DNA of 64,000 nucleotides. It comes from Ensifer sp. BR816 (GTDB lineage: Bacteria; Pseudomonadota; Alphaproteobacteria; Rhizobiales; Rhizobiaceae). The position numbers and the translations under genes are program-made. The notes under the pieces were generated by a model, which was not told where the DNA came from, did not search any database, and saw only the letters and a list, made by a program, of their open reading frames with translations. Positions 47,069 to 56,363 of the stretch are shown one piece after another; within the stretch, counting starts at the first letter, position 1; every line of letters begins with the position of its first letter. The DNA is taken from contig NZ_KB905370.1 in the NCBI RefSeq assembly GCF_000378985.1, positions 4,051,342 through 4,115,341 of the forward strand, written 5' to 3'.

Positions 47069-48151
47069 TCAGCAGAAGACGTGCGCCGTCGCCGGGTCGA
47101 AGCCGAGCCAGACGCTGTCGCCCCGGTTGAGGCTGGAAATCGCCTCGTGGCCGAACGGAAGGCGGACGGCCAGCGCGTCGCCCCTGGCGGTCTCGGTCGC
47201 GACGTGGATGTTGTTGCCGAGAAAGGTGATGTCGCTGACCTTGACCGGGAGGGCAATCGAGCCGCCCGGCGCCGATCGCATCAGGCGCAAGCGTTCCGGC
47301 CGCAGCATCAGTGCCGCCTTGCCGCCGGCGACCGGCTTGCCATGCACCGGTACGTTCGGGATGACCGTCGTGCCGGCGAGCGCGATTTCCGCCCTGCCAT
47401 CGGCCGCCGCCACCAGATCGCAGGGTAGGAAATCGCTGTCGCCGATGAATTCGGCGACGAAACGGGTCGCCGGATTGGCGTAGAGTTCCGGCCCGGTGCC
47501 GATCTGGTCGATCACCCCCTTCGAAAAGACGGCGATCCGGTCGGAGAGCCTGAGCGCTTCCTCCTGGTCGTGGGTGACATAGAGGATCGTCACTTCCGTC
47601 TGCTGGTGGATGCGGCGGATCTCGTGCTGGATCTCCTCGCGAAGTTTCTTGTCGAGCGCCGAAAGCGGCTCGTCCATCAGCAACACAGGCGGATCGTAGG
47701 CAAGCGCGCGCGCCAGTGCGACGCGCTGCTGCTGGCCGCCGGACATCTGCGCCGGCTTGCGGTCCTCGAAGCCTTCGAGCCGGACGAGCTTCAGCATGTC
47801 GCGCACCTTGGCATCGACCTCCGCCTTCGGCAGCCGCCGGACCTTCAGCGGGAAGGCGATGTTCTCGCCGACGGTGAGATGCGGAAACAGCGTGTAGCGC
47901 TGGAACACCATGCCGATATTGCGCTTGTGCGACGGCGTCGACAGCAGCGTTTCCCCGTTGAGCAGAATGTCGCCGCGCGTCGGATTCTCGAAGCCGGCGA
48001 TAATGTAGAGTGTCGTGCTCTTGCCCGATCCCGAAGGGCCGAGGAATGTCAGGAACTCCCCCTGCGCCACATCGAGATTGACGTCGTGAACGGCGGTTAC
48101 GGGACCGTATTCCTTGCGAATGCCGCGGATTTGCAGGAAGGGCTTGCTCAT
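47069..48151 (-). CDS. Polyamine-type ABC transporter ATP-binding protein (PotA-like)
   Basis: 360 residues: Walker [17 protein letters not shown], signature [15 protein letters not shown], Walker [12 protein letters not shown] and a C-terminal TOBE domain (~280-355). ATG overlaps the permease stop (ATGA). Last of ten genes in the operon. Confidence 0.9.
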   Translation of the reverse strand: MSKPFLQIRGIRKEYGPVTAVHDVNLDVAQGEFLTFLGPSGSGKSTTLYIIAGFENPTRGDILLNGETLLSTPSHKRNIGMVFQRYTLFPHLTVGENIAFPLKVRRLPKAEVDAKVRDMLKLVRLEGFEDRKPAQMSGGQQQRVALARALAYDPPVLLMDEPLSALDKKLREEIQHEIRRIHQQTEVTILYVTHDQEEALRLSDRIAVFSKGVIDQIGTGPELYANPATRFVAEFIGDSDFLPCDLVAAADGRAEIALAGTTVIPNVPVHGKPVAGGKAALMLRPERLRLMRSAPGGSIALPVKVSDITFLGNNIHVATETARGDALAVRLPFGHEAISSLNRGDSVWLGFDPATAHVFC

Positions 48152-48948
48152 GATTTCAATCCTTTGCGAACCAGGGCGACGAGCACCATCAAAAGCACGG
48201 TGAGCAGGATGAGAAGGGTGGAGGCGGCGGCGACGACCGGCGTCAGATCCTGCCGCAAGGTCGCCCAGACCTTGACGGGAAGTGTCTGCAGCGTCGGGCT
48301 CGCCATGAAGATCGCCACCACCACTTCGTCCCATGACGTGAGAAACGAGAAGATCGCCGCCGAGAAGATGCCGTGGCTGATCGCCGGCAGCGTCACGCGG
48401 ATCTTCGCCTCCAACGGGGAGGCGCCGCACAGCACGGCGGCGTCCTCGATCGATTTGTCGAACCCTTCGAGCGCATTGGTGATCGACAGGATCGAGAAGG
48501 GCAGCGCCAGCACCAGATGGGAAATGACGAAGCCGGTCAGCGTGCCGTTGAGGCCGATCTGCAGGAAGAAAGCGTAGAGCGCCACGGCGAGAACGACGAC
48601 GGGCAGGATCATCGGCGTCAGGAACAGCGCCTTCAGCGCCTCGCGGAACATGAAGCGCCCGCGCGTCAGCCCGAAGGAGGTGACGAGACCGAGCAGCACC
48701 GAAAGAACCGTGACGATGATCGCGATCTGGAAGCTCGTCCAGGCGGACGCCAGCCAGCGCGGATCGGCAAGCAGTTCCTGGTACCATTTGAGCGTCCAGC
48801 CGGGCGGCGGAAAGATCAGCCATTGCGACGAGCCGAAGGACAGCGCCGCGATGAACAGGATGGGCAGGAGCAGGAAGGCGGCTGTCAGCAACGTGATGCC
48901 GATCAGGACCAGCTTCCACCAGCCGAGACGGTCGAAATTCAGGAGCAT
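48148..48948 (-). CDS. Polyamine-type ABC permease (PotC-like)
   Basis: 266 residues from ATG 48948 (MLLNFDRLGWWKLVLIG), one base past the upstream stop. Six helices with the EAA-type loop EDAAVLCGASPLEAKIRVTLP. Confidence 0.9.
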   Translation of the reverse strand: MLLNFDRLGWWKLVLIGITLLTAAFLLLPILFIAALSFGSSQWLIFPPPGWTLKWYQELLADPRWLASAWTSFQIAIIVTVLSVLLGLVTSFGLTRGRFMFREALKALFLTPMILPVVVLAVALYAFFLQIGLNGTLTGFVISHLVLALPFSILSITNALEGFDKSIEDAAVLCGASPLEAKIRVTLPAISHGIFSAAIFSFLTSWDEVVVAIFMASPTLQTLPVKVWATLRQDLTPVVAAASTLLILLTVLLMVLVALVRKGLKS

Positions 48949-48949
48949 G

Positions 48950-49825
48950 TCAGCGCCCTCCCATCCGGTCTGTGCCGAAGAAGCGAAGCTGCACCGCATA
49001 GAGCGCCAGCGTCACGACCAGCAGCACCAGGGCCGCCGCGCCGCCCATGCCCCAATTGACGAGGGACTGGACGAACTGCGCGATGAGTTCGGCAAGCATC
49101 ATGTTCGCCGTTCCGCCGAGCAGCGCCGGAGTGACGAAATAGCCGAGCGACATCACGAAGACCATCAACGCCCCGGCCGCCATGCCGGGCATTGCCAAGG
49201 GCAGGAGAACCCGCACGAGCGCCTGCCAGCGGTTGGCACCGCAGAGCGCCGCCGCCTGCAGGATGGCCGGATCGATCTTCCGGATGACCCCATAGAGCGG
49301 CAGGATGATGAAGGGCAGCATGATATAGGTCATGCCGATCGTCACGCCGGTCAGGTTGTTGACGAGCGGAAGCGGCTTGTCGATCAGGCCCATGCCGATC
49401 AACAGCTTGTTGATGACGCCGGTGCGCTGCAACAGCACCATCCAGGCATAGGTGCGTGCCAGAAGATTGGTCCACATCGACAGGAGCAGGATGGCGAAGA
49501 CGACCGAAGCGAGGCGGCTCGGCATGATGGCCAGCGCCCAGGCGACGGGAAAGCCGATCAGCAGCGACACGACCGTGACGAGGCCGGAAACGATGAAGGT
49601 ATTTGCGAATATCCTGAGATAGGTGGAGGAGCCCAAGAGTTCGGCATAGTTTCCGAGGCCCGGCGCGGGCTCCGTGACGCTGCGCGCCAGAAGGATGACG
49701 ACAGGGACGACGAAGAACAGGACCAGCAGGCCGAGCGCCGGCAAGGTCAGGTCGAAGTCGGTGAGCCGCAGGCGGTGTGCAGGGATCTTCGATCCTTCCG
49801 CCCTCGCGTCGGTGCGCGACAACAT
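48950..49825 (-). CDS. Polyamine-type ABC permease (PotB-like)
   Basis: 291 residues from ATG 49825, with GGGAG eight bases upstream; an in-frame TTG further out is less likely. Six helices and loop QAAALCGANRWQALVRVLLP. Confidence 0.9.
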   Translation of the reverse strand: MLSRTDARAEGSKIPAHRLRLTDFDLTLPALGLLVLFFVVPVVILLARSVTEPAPGLGNYAELLGSSTYLRIFANTFIVSGLVTVVSLLIGFPVAWALAIMPSRLASVVFAILLLSMWTNLLARTYAWMVLLQRTGVINKLLIGMGLIDKPLPLVNNLTGVTIGMTYIMLPFIILPLYGVIRKIDPAILQAAALCGANRWQALVRVLLPLAMPGMAAGALMVFVMSLGYFVTPALLGGTANMMLAELIAQFVQSLVNWGMGGAAALVLLVVTLALYAVQLRFFGTDRMGGR

Positions 49826-49847
49826 GGCTGTCTCTCCCAATTAAGCT

Positions 49848-49869
49848 GCGCGAGGGACCTTCCTCGCGC
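49848..49869 (-). other. Intercistronic hairpin after the polyamine-type binding-protein gene
   Basis: Perfect 8-bp arms GCGCGAGG / CCTCGCGC with a 6-base loop, in the 97-bp gap between the binding-protein and PotB-like genes. No T-tract; a likely stability element. Confidence 0.55.
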
Positions 49870-49922
49870 CCCTGCGTCGGATCGGCGGGGAATACGCGCT
49901 ACGCACTCCCCACCGTCAAGAT

Positions 49923-50933
49923 TTACTCTGCCTGCCAGGCGTACCAGCGCTCGCCGATCGCATCGCGGTTCTCGGCCCAGTAGTTCATGTCGGCATTGAC
50001 CTGGGTTGCCGTTTGCGCATCCGGCAATGTCTTGGCCAGCTCCGGGTCCATCACCTTGGGCGAATCCAGGTTGATCGGCGCATAGCCGGTGGCCTTGGCG
50101 AGATCGGCTTGCGCCTGAGGCGAGGTCGCGAGCGCGATGAACTGCATTGCTGCTTCCTTGTTCTTCGCGCCCTTCGGCACGACGAGCGAGTCGGCGGCGG
50201 TGATGTTCTGCTCCCACGAGGTCTCGACATTGATGCCGCTCTGGGCGAGCGCCGTCATGCGGCCGTTCCAGAGGCTGCCGAACGGGGCCTCGGCGGAGGC
50301 AAGCAGCTGCTGCGACTGCGCACCACCGGTCCACCAGATGATTTCCGGCTTGATCGTGTCGAGCTTCTTGAAGGCGCGGTCGAGATCGAGCGGATAGAGC
50401 TTGTCGGCCGGGACGCCGTCGGCGAGCAGCGCCGCCTCGATGACGCCCGGGGCCGACCACTTGTAGAAGGCGCGCTTGCCGGGGAACTTCTCGATGTCGA
50501 AGAGGTCCGCCCAGCTCTTCGGGCAGGCATCTACCGCATCCTTGTTGCAGCCGATCACGAAGGAATAGTAGAAGCTGCCGACCGAATAGTCGGTGACGAA
50601 GCGCGGGTCGAGCTTGGTCTTGTCGATCACCGAAAAGTCGAGCTTCTCGAGCAGGCCGTTCTTGCCGGCCTGGGCTGCATAGTCGCCCTCGACGTCGACG
50701 ACATCCCAGGTCACCGAGCCTGCCTCGACCATCGCCTTCAGCTTGCCGTAGTCGGTCGGCCCGTCCTGGAGCACGTTGATGCCGGTCTTTTCCGTGAATT
50801 TCTCGGCCCAGGCGATTTTCTGCGCATCCTGCGTCGTGCCTCCCCAGCTCGAAAAGACGAGATCGGCGGCCATCGCCGGCATGGCTGTTGCAATCGTCGC
50901 GGCAGCGGCCGCCATAGCGAGTATCTTCTTCAT
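49923..50933 (-). CDS. Polyamine-type periplasmic binding protein (PotD/PotF family)
   Basis: 336 residues. Signal peptide ends AMPAMAADL; mature part starts with the family pattern VFSSWGGTTQDAQ. AAGGGAAC lies before the ATG. It could bind a polyamine, an opine or another cationic or aminated compound; the enzymes in the operon suggest the ligand is then oxidised. Confidence 0.88.
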   Translation of the reverse strand: MKKILAMAAAAATIATAMPAMAADLVFSSWGGTTQDAQKIAWAEKFTEKTGINVLQDGPTDYGKLKAMVEAGSVTWDVVDVEGDYAAQAGKNGLLEKLDFSVIDKTKLDPRFVTDYSVGSFYYSFVIGCNKDAVDACPKSWADLFDIEKFPGKRAFYKWSAPGVIEAALLADGVPADKLYPLDLDRAFKKLDTIKPEIIWWTGGAQSQQLLASAEAPFGSLWNGRMTALAQSGINVETSWEQNITAADSLVVPKGAKNKEAAMQFIALATSPQAQADLAKATGYAPINLDSPKVMDPELAKTLPDAQTATQVNADMNYWAENRDAIGERWYAWQAE

Positions 50934-50970
50934 GTTCCCTTGCTCCGTGGTCCGGTTTTGCTTGGTTGTT

Positions 50971-51297
50971 CTATGACGCGCTGCCGCCTGTCGGCGAAAA
51001 GCGCGCCGCCTTCATGATCTTGTTCTCCGCGACTTCTATCAGGTCGCGTATCTTGGGAAGGAAAGCCCGCCAGTCCGGGTCTTCCATGAGTGCGGCCCGG
51101 CGCCTCTCGCGATCGTCGAGGCTCCGGTAGGCCCAGATGTGGACGATCTCGTTGATCGGCCCGATCTCGGAGAAGAAATAGGCGACGAGCTCGCCGAGAT
51201 GCTTCTTCTGGACCGCGATGCCCTCTTCGTCGACCACCTTCAGGTAGGCGGGGATGGCGCCGTTCTTCAGCCGATAGGTGCGGATTTCGTAGAACAT
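50971..51297 (-). CDS. NIPSNAP-family protein
   Basis: 108 residues from ATG 51297 (MFYEIRTYRLKNG), the family's usual start; a GTG at 51306 overlaps the ALDH stop. Ferredoxin-like dimeric alpha-beta barrel with NEIVHIWAYRSLDDRERRRA and DPDWRAFLPKIRD. Such proteins often accompany monooxygenases in catabolic operons; the role is unknown. Confidence 0.85.
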   Translation of the reverse strand: MFYEIRTYRLKNGAIPAYLKVVDEEGIAVQKKHLGELVAYFFSEIGPINEIVHIWAYRSLDDRERRRAALMEDPDWRAFLPKIRDLIEVAENKIMKAARFSPTGGSAS

Positions 51298-51302
51298 CGC
51301 CG

Positions 51303-52766
51303 TCACCGCATCACGAAGGGATCGGGGATCGGCTCGTCCGACGTCCTGAGCCAGACCGTCTTCGTCCGCGTAAAGTCAAGCGCGGCCGCCATGCCGCCCT
51401 CGCGGCCGTGGCCGGAGAGCCCGAAACCGCCGAAGGGCGCGATCGGCGAAACCGCCCGATAGGTGTTGACCCAGACGATCCCGGCGCGGATCCCCTTCAT
51501 CAGGCGGTGCGCACGGGTGAGGTCGCGGGTGAAAAGGCCGGCCGCGAGGCCATAGCGGGTATTGTTGGCGAGTTCGAGCGCCTCCGCTTCGGTTTCGAAG
51601 GAAAGCACCGAGAGGACCGGCCCGAAGAATTCCTCCTCGAGTGACGGCGACGAACTGCCGTCGCAATCGAGAATCGTCGGCCGATAATAGTAGCCGGCGC
51701 CTTCGGGCGCCGTGCCGCCGGTGACCAGCCTGGCCCCGGCGGCGAGCGAGTGCTCCACCAGCGCCTCGATATGGTCGCGCTGACGCTGCGTCGCGAGCGG
51801 CCCGACCTCGGTCGCCATGTCGAGGGGACGGCCGATCCCGACCGCCTCGGCCTTTCCCTTGAGGAGGTCCAGGAAGCGGTCCTTGACGCTTCTCTCGACG
51901 ATCAACCGCGAACCCGCGACGCAGCTCTGGCCGGTCGCCGCGAAGATGCCGGCGACCTGGGCATTGGCCGCACTTTCGAGATCGGCGTCGGCAAAGACGA
52001 TGAAGGGCGACTTGCCGCCGAGCTCCAGCGAGGTCGAGGCAAGGTTCTCCGCCGAATTGCGTACCACATGGCGCGCTGTCTCTGGCCCGCCGGTAAAGGC
52101 GATGTGGTCGACCTTCCGATGGCGGCTGAGCGCCGCACCGCAAGAGGGACCGAAGCCGGTGATGATGTTGACGACGCCGGCCGGAAAGCCTGCCTCATGA
52201 ACCAGCCGGGCAAATTCCAGCAGCGGCGCCGGCCCATCTTCCGAGGCCTTCACCACCATGGTGCAGCCGGCCGCCAGTGCCGGGCCGATCTTCACCGCCG
52301 ACAGGAACAGCTGGCTGTTCCACGGCACGACCATGGCGACGACGCCGATCGGTTCGCGGCGCAGCCAGACATCCATGTCCGGCTTGTCGATCGGCAGATA
52401 GGAACCCTCGATCTTGTCGGCGATGCCGGCGTAATAGCGGTAATACTCCGCGACATAGGCAATCTGCGCCGAGGTCTCGCGGATGATCTTGCCCGTATCG
52501 CGCGTCTCCAGTTCCGCAAGTTTCTGCGCTTTCTCGGCGACGAGGTCGGCAAGCTTGTAGAGAAGCTTGCCTCGCTGCGTTGCCGTCAGCTTCGGCCACG
52601 GACCGTCGTAAAGCGCCGTGTGCGCAGCCTCGACGGCGCGATCGACATCGGCTTCCCGCGCCTCAGGCATCTCCGCCCAGGCGGCACCCGTAGCCGGATC
52701 GATGCTTTCGAACCGGGCTTCGCCATCTGCAAATTCGCCGTCGATGTAGCACTGGAAACGCTGCAT
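51303..52766 (-). CDS. Aldehyde dehydrogenase
   Basis: 487-residue ALDH with catalytic Glu in LELGGKSPF and nucleophile Cys in GQSCVAGSR, Rossmann segment GFGPSCGAAL and C-terminal WVNTYRAVSPIAPFGG. Closest in pattern to betaine/aminobutyraldehyde-type enzymes. It probably oxidises an aldehyde made by the neighbouring monooxygenase. Confidence 0.9.
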   Translation of the reverse strand: MQRFQCYIDGEFADGEARFESIDPATGAAWAEMPEAREADVDRAVEAAHTALYDGPWPKLTATQRGKLLYKLADLVAEKAQKLAELETRDTGKIIRETSAQIAYVAEYYRYYAGIADKIEGSYLPIDKPDMDVWLRREPIGVVAMVVPWNSQLFLSAVKIGPALAAGCTMVVKASEDGPAPLLEFARLVHEAGFPAGVVNIITGFGPSCGAALSRHRKVDHIAFTGGPETARHVVRNSAENLASTSLELGGKSPFIVFADADLESAANAQVAGIFAATGQSCVAGSRLIVERSVKDRFLDLLKGKAEAVGIGRPLDMATEVGPLATQRQRDHIEALVEHSLAAGARLVTGGTAPEGAGYYYRPTILDCDGSSSPSLEEEFFGPVLSVLSFETEAEALELANNTRYGLAAGLFTRDLTRAHRLMKGIRAGIVWVNTYRAVSPIAPFGGFGLSGHGREGGMAAALDFTRTKTVWLRTSDEPIPDPFVMR

Positions 52767-52771
52767 GTGCC

Positions 52772-53812
52772 CTACTCCGCAAATGCCGGCATGACCTCGG
52801 CGATGAAGCGCTCGAGCGAGGCCTTCTTGCGCTCGAAGCTCATGCCCGTGTCGATCCAGAAGGAATATTCGTCGTAACCCATCGCCTCGTAGGCCTTGAG
52901 GCGGGCGATGACCTGGTCGGCCGTGCCGACCGCCAGGTTCTTGCGCATCACCTCGGGTGAGATCAGTGCATTCTCGGCCATTTCCTCTTCGGAGATCGTC
53001 TCGATGAGGGCCTGTCGGATCGGCTTCTCGTTTTTGAACCAGGCGAAGAAGTAGTTGTAATAGACGCTCATCTCCTTGGCCGCCCGTTCCAGGTCCGCTT
53101 CGTCCGTGCCGACATAGGCGTGCTGCAGCAGCATGATCTTCGGGCGCTCGATCTCCGGGTTCTTGGCGCAGGCCGCCTCGAAGCGCTCCATCAGGCTGGC
53201 GATCTCGCCGTCGCCGTTCCAGAGCGGCGTGACCTGCACGTTGCAGCCGTTGGCAACCGCGAATTCATGGCTGTTGGGATCGCGCGCCGCGACCCAGATC
53301 GGCGGATGCGGCGCCTGCACGGGTTTCGGCGCCGAAGTCGTCGGCGGAAAGGTCCAGAACTCGCTCTCATGCGCGTAGTCGCCTTGCCACAGGCCCTTGA
53401 TGGCGGGGATGAGCTCGCGCATCCGCTGGCCGGCGCCCCAGGCATCCAATCCGGGGGCAAGCCGCTCATATTCGAAACTATAGGCGCCGCGGGCAATGCC
53501 GATATCGAGCCTGCCAGCGGTGATGATATCGGTCATCGCCGCTTCGCCGGCGAGCTTGATCGGGTGCCAGAACGGCGCGATCACCGTGCCGGTGCCGAGC
53601 CGCACATTCTTCGTGCGCCGCGCGAGATCGGCGAGGCTCAGGAACGGATTGGGCGCGATCGTGAAGCTCATGCCATGATGTTCGCCGGTCCAGATCGCAT
53701 GCAGGCCGCCTTTGTCGGCGATTTCGCAAAGCTGGATAAACTCGCGATAGAGGCTCTCGTCCGTCTGTCCGGGGTTGAGCCGCTCGAGATGCACGAAAAG
53801 CGAGAATTTCAT
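52772..53812 (-). CDS. Luciferase-like flavin-dependent monooxygenase (LLM class)
   Basis: 346-residue TIM barrel of the bacterial luciferase superfamily: IWTGEHHGMSFTIAPNPFL, VRLGTGTVIAPFWHPIKLAGEAA and GRLDIGIARGAY are typical. It needs reduced flavin, which the next gene upstream should supply. Candidate reactions include oxidative C-N cleavage or Baeyer-Villiger-type oxidation; the substrate is unknown. Confidence 0.88.
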   Translation of the reverse strand: MKFSLFVHLERLNPGQTDESLYREFIQLCEIADKGGLHAIWTGEHHGMSFTIAPNPFLSLADLARRTKNVRLGTGTVIAPFWHPIKLAGEAAMTDIITAGRLDIGIARGAYSFEYERLAPGLDAWGAGQRMRELIPAIKGLWQGDYAHESEFWTFPPTTSAPKPVQAPHPPIWVAARDPNSHEFAVANGCNVQVTPLWNGDGEIASLMERFEAACAKNPEIERPKIMLLQHAYVGTDEADLERAAKEMSVYYNYFFAWFKNEKPIRQALIETISEEEMAENALISPEVMRKNLAVGTADQVIARLKAYEAMGYDEYSFWIDTGMSFERKKASLERFIAEVMPAFAE

Positions 53813-53815
53813 GGG

Positions 53816-54748
53816 TCAGGCCTTTCTGGCATAGGGATGAACCTTGCCCTGTTTCTCATCGCCGACGTAAACGCCGAAGTTGCCGAGCGCGCTCTCGGCG
53901 GCGAAGCGCCTCAGGAGGTCGGCAGTGGCGGAATTGTCCATCGCGTCGAGCGGCAGGTCCGCAATCGGGACGAACCGCCCCGCCTTGGTTTCGCCGGGCT
54001 CGGCAACGGCGCGATAGACGATATGCTGGTGGCCGGTCGCCTTGTTGTCGTAGACCGAGTAGAGGAAGCCGACCTCGACCGCCAATCCGGTCGCACCCGT
54101 CAGATAATCCTGCAGCGCCGCCAGCGGCTCACCGCCCCTGAGCTCCATCTGCGGCAAGCGCCAGCGGCCATCCGCCTCGGAAATCAAGAGGACCGCACCG
54201 TCACGCTCGACGACGGCGGCGATCAGCGGCATGCCCTCCGCAGCAGCCGAAACCGCCTTGCTGGAAAGGCCCGGCGTGATGTAGCTCCCACGCGCGAAGC
54301 CGAGGCCCGCCATGGCGCCGTTCTCGAAAGCCTCGACGCGGCCGATCAAGATGGCGTGGTCGCCGGCGTCGACGATCTCGTTCGTCGAACAATCGAACCA
54401 CGCGCTGACGCCCGCGAGAATCGGCGCGCCATGAGGTCCGTTCTTCCATTCGACCGCCGCGAAGCGGTCCTCCACCGGTTTGGCGAAGGTGTTGGAGACT
54501 GTCATCTGCTTTTCGGAGAGGACGTTGACGCCAAAACCCTTGGCCGCAGTCATCGTCGCGAAATTGCGTGAGGTTTTCGCGAGACAAACGAGCAGAAGCG
54601 GCGGATCGATGGATACGGAGGCGAAGGAGTTCGCCGTGAAACCGATCGGCCGTCCCGACGCGTCGTTCGCCGTGACCACCGTCACGCCGGTCATGAACGA
54701 ACCGAAGGCGTCGCGCAGCGCGCGGGGGTCCAAAGTAGCTGTTGTCAT
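53816..54748 (-). CDS. Flavin reductase fused to a degenerate Nudix domain
   Basis: 310 residues. Residues 1-~165 are a flavin reductase (split barrel): FGSFMTGVTVVTA, PIGFTANSFASVSIDPPL, NDxAKPVED-like AKPVEDRFA and GDHAILIGRV. Residues ~185-300 read as a Nudix fold (AAVVERDGAVLLI, WRLPQMELRGGEPLAAL), but the Nudix box lacks the catalytic REUxEE glutamates, so it is probably a binding domain. ATG overlaps the hydrolase stop (ATGA). Confidence 0.82.
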   Translation of the reverse strand: MTTATLDPRALRDAFGSFMTGVTVVTANDASGRPIGFTANSFASVSIDPPLLLVCLAKTSRNFATMTAAKGFGVNVLSEKQMTVSNTFAKPVEDRFAAVEWKNGPHGAPILAGVSAWFDCSTNEIVDAGDHAILIGRVEAFENGAMAGLGFARGSYITPGLSSKAVSAAAEGMPLIAAVVERDGAVLLISEADGRWRLPQMELRGGEPLAALQDYLTGATGLAVEVGFLYSVYDNKATGHQHIVYRAVAEPGETKAGRFVPIADLPLDAMDNSATADLLRRFAAESALGNFGVYVGDEKQGKVHPYARKA

Positions 54749-55572
54749 GACTTCTCCCCTTCCTTTGAGAGCCAGTCTTCGAGGATCGCATTGACCGTAT
54801 CCGGCGCCGTCAGATTGACCATGTGGCGATGCCCTTCGATGATGTGCGCCCAGCCACGCGGCGCGGCGGCGGCCATGGCACGCGCCATTTCGGGCGTCGA
54901 ATTCGGGTCCTCGGAGCCGGTCAGGAACAGCGCCGGGCACTGCACCTCGGGCCAACTTCCGGCATAGACGTCGTCGCCATGCGCAAAGGCATTATAGGCT
55001 GTCGCATAGCCTTCGGGATCGACGGCGTGCAGCCAGCTTCGCGTCAGTTCATAGACCGTTTCGGTTTCACTGCCCTCGCCGAACCAGCGTTTCAGCGGAC
55101 CGTCGACATCGACCGCGCCCTTGCGGATCATGTCGGCCCGGGCGACGACCGCCGCCTTCGCATCGGGATCGCGCAAATATACGCCATTCAGAAGCGCCAC
55201 CCGGCGGATACGTCCGGAAAGCGTCGCGGCCGCCCCGCCGGCAATCAATGCGCCCATCGAATGGCCGGCGAGATTGACACGCTCCAGTTTCAGGTCATCA
55301 AGCAAGACGCCGAGCCAGACGACGAATTTCTCGAGCTTCGCGCCCGGATCCAGCCTGTCGCTCTCGCCGTGGCCCGGCATGTCGACGGCGATGACACGGC
55401 ACCGGGCAGACAGGGCGGCAATCTGCGGCGCCCAGGCTTCGAGGCGCATGCCGACCCCGTGGATCAGCACGAGCGGCTCGCCGTGACCGCTATCCACATA
55501 GGCGGCACCATGCGCCGTTCTTGCGCGGCTGGCGCCGAGGGCCGTCAATTCTGTTCGCTCGGACTTTAGCAT
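54745..55572 (-). CDS. Alpha/beta hydrolase
   Basis: 275 residues from ATG 55572; an in-frame TTG (55599) overlaps the preceding stop. Oxyanion region LVLIHGVGM, nucleophile Ser in GHSMGALIAGG and C-terminal His in IEGHRHMV. It probably hydrolyses an ester or lactone intermediate of the pathway. Confidence 0.85.
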   Translation of the reverse strand: MLKSERTELTALGASRARTAHGAAYVDSGHGEPLVLIHGVGMRLEAWAPQIAALSARCRVIAVDMPGHGESDRLDPGAKLEKFVVWLGVLLDDLKLERVNLAGHSMGALIAGGAAATLSGRIRRVALLNGVYLRDPDAKAAVVARADMIRKGAVDVDGPLKRWFGEGSETETVYELTRSWLHAVDPEGYATAYNAFAHGDDVYAGSWPEVQCPALFLTGSEDPNSTPEMARAMAAAAPRGWAHIIEGHRHMVNLTAPDTVNAILEDWLSKEGEKS

Positions 55573-55595
55573 CGTCGTGCCCCGGACCCGCGGCG

Positions 55596-56198
55596 TCAAA
55601 CGCCGGCCGGATTGGCGACATCCTGCCCAAGATCCTTCAGGTCCTGGTAGCGATCGCCGATGCGGTGATGCGGGCGTCCACCGACAGAGGCGCCAAGCGC
55701 AATGACGATCTCGTTCGCCGCCGGCGCATCCGGGACGGCGGTCTGGATGGTCAGATAGTGCGAGCGGCGCCCTTCATCGTTCTTGTCCATGAGCGGGATC
55801 ATCAAGGGCGCGTTTGCCGGACCGCGCGTGTTGCAGAAGGCGAGGTAGGACTTGGCGCCGACGGCCTGGCGATAGTGATTGCCGAAGCGCAGCGTGTGGA
55901 TCAGCGCCGATGCGTGCTCGACCTCGCCGTCGAGACCGACGATTGCCGATTTGCCATAGCCCTCGACCGCTTCACCCGAGCCGACCGCGTCGATGATCAT
56001 CTTCGTCAGAAGCTCGCCAAGCACCGGTGCCGCCGCGTGAATTTCCGGCTTCAGGTTCTCGACATAGCCCGCGCCAGCCCAGGGGTTCTTCACGACGGCG
56101 ATGGCCGAATAGAGCTTCAGCGGCACCGGCGCAGCCTTGCCGCCCTCGATCAGCGTCGTCTCCACCTGCAGCAGGGTCTTGCGGATTTCGATGGCCAT
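55596..56198 (-). CDS. AA_synth (DUF1185) family protein
   Basis: 200 residues from ATG 56198 with AAGGAGA at good spacing. The family carries the name amino acid synthesis but its reaction is unknown. Features: LYSAIAVVKNPWAGAGYV, GYGKSAIVGLDGEVEHASALIH. First gene of the operon, directly behind the palindrome at 56226-56245. Confidence 0.85.
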   Translation of the reverse strand: MAIEIRKTLLQVETTLIEGGKAAPVPLKLYSAIAVVKNPWAGAGYVENLKPEIHAAAPVLGELLTKMIIDAVGSGEAVEGYGKSAIVGLDGEVEHASALIHTLRFGNHYRQAVGAKSYLAFCNTRGPANAPLMIPLMDKNDEGRRSHYLTIQTAVPDAPAANEIVIALGASVGGRPHHRIGDRYQDLKDLGQDVANPAGV

Positions 56199-56225
56199 CG
56201 CCGTCTCCTTCATTTCTCTATTACA

Positions 56226-56245
56226 TACTATGGTATGCCATAATA
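56226..56245. promoter_or_regulatory. Probable GntR operator of the monooxygenase operon
   Basis: TACTATGG-TATG-CCATAATA: the right arm is identical to that at 44751-44758 and the left differs at one base. It lies 28 bp upstream of the operon's first ATG. Confidence 0.75.
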
Positions 56246-56311
56246 CTGCAGTGTCAAGCACCCTTTTCGTCCGCATGGAAAAGCGAAGAGATTCAGCGGC
56301 ATGAAAATGAA

Positions 56312-56339
56312 AAACCCCGCTCGTTGCCGAGCGGGGTTT
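56312..56339 (-). terminator. Rho-independent terminator of purU
   Basis: Perfect 12-bp arms AAACCCCGCTCG / CGAGCGGGGTTT around TTGC, with a T-run on the minus strand. It lies 24 bp past purU and could also act from the other side. Confidence 0.92.
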
Positions 56340-56363
56340 GGTCGATTGACGGTGTTTCTTGCC

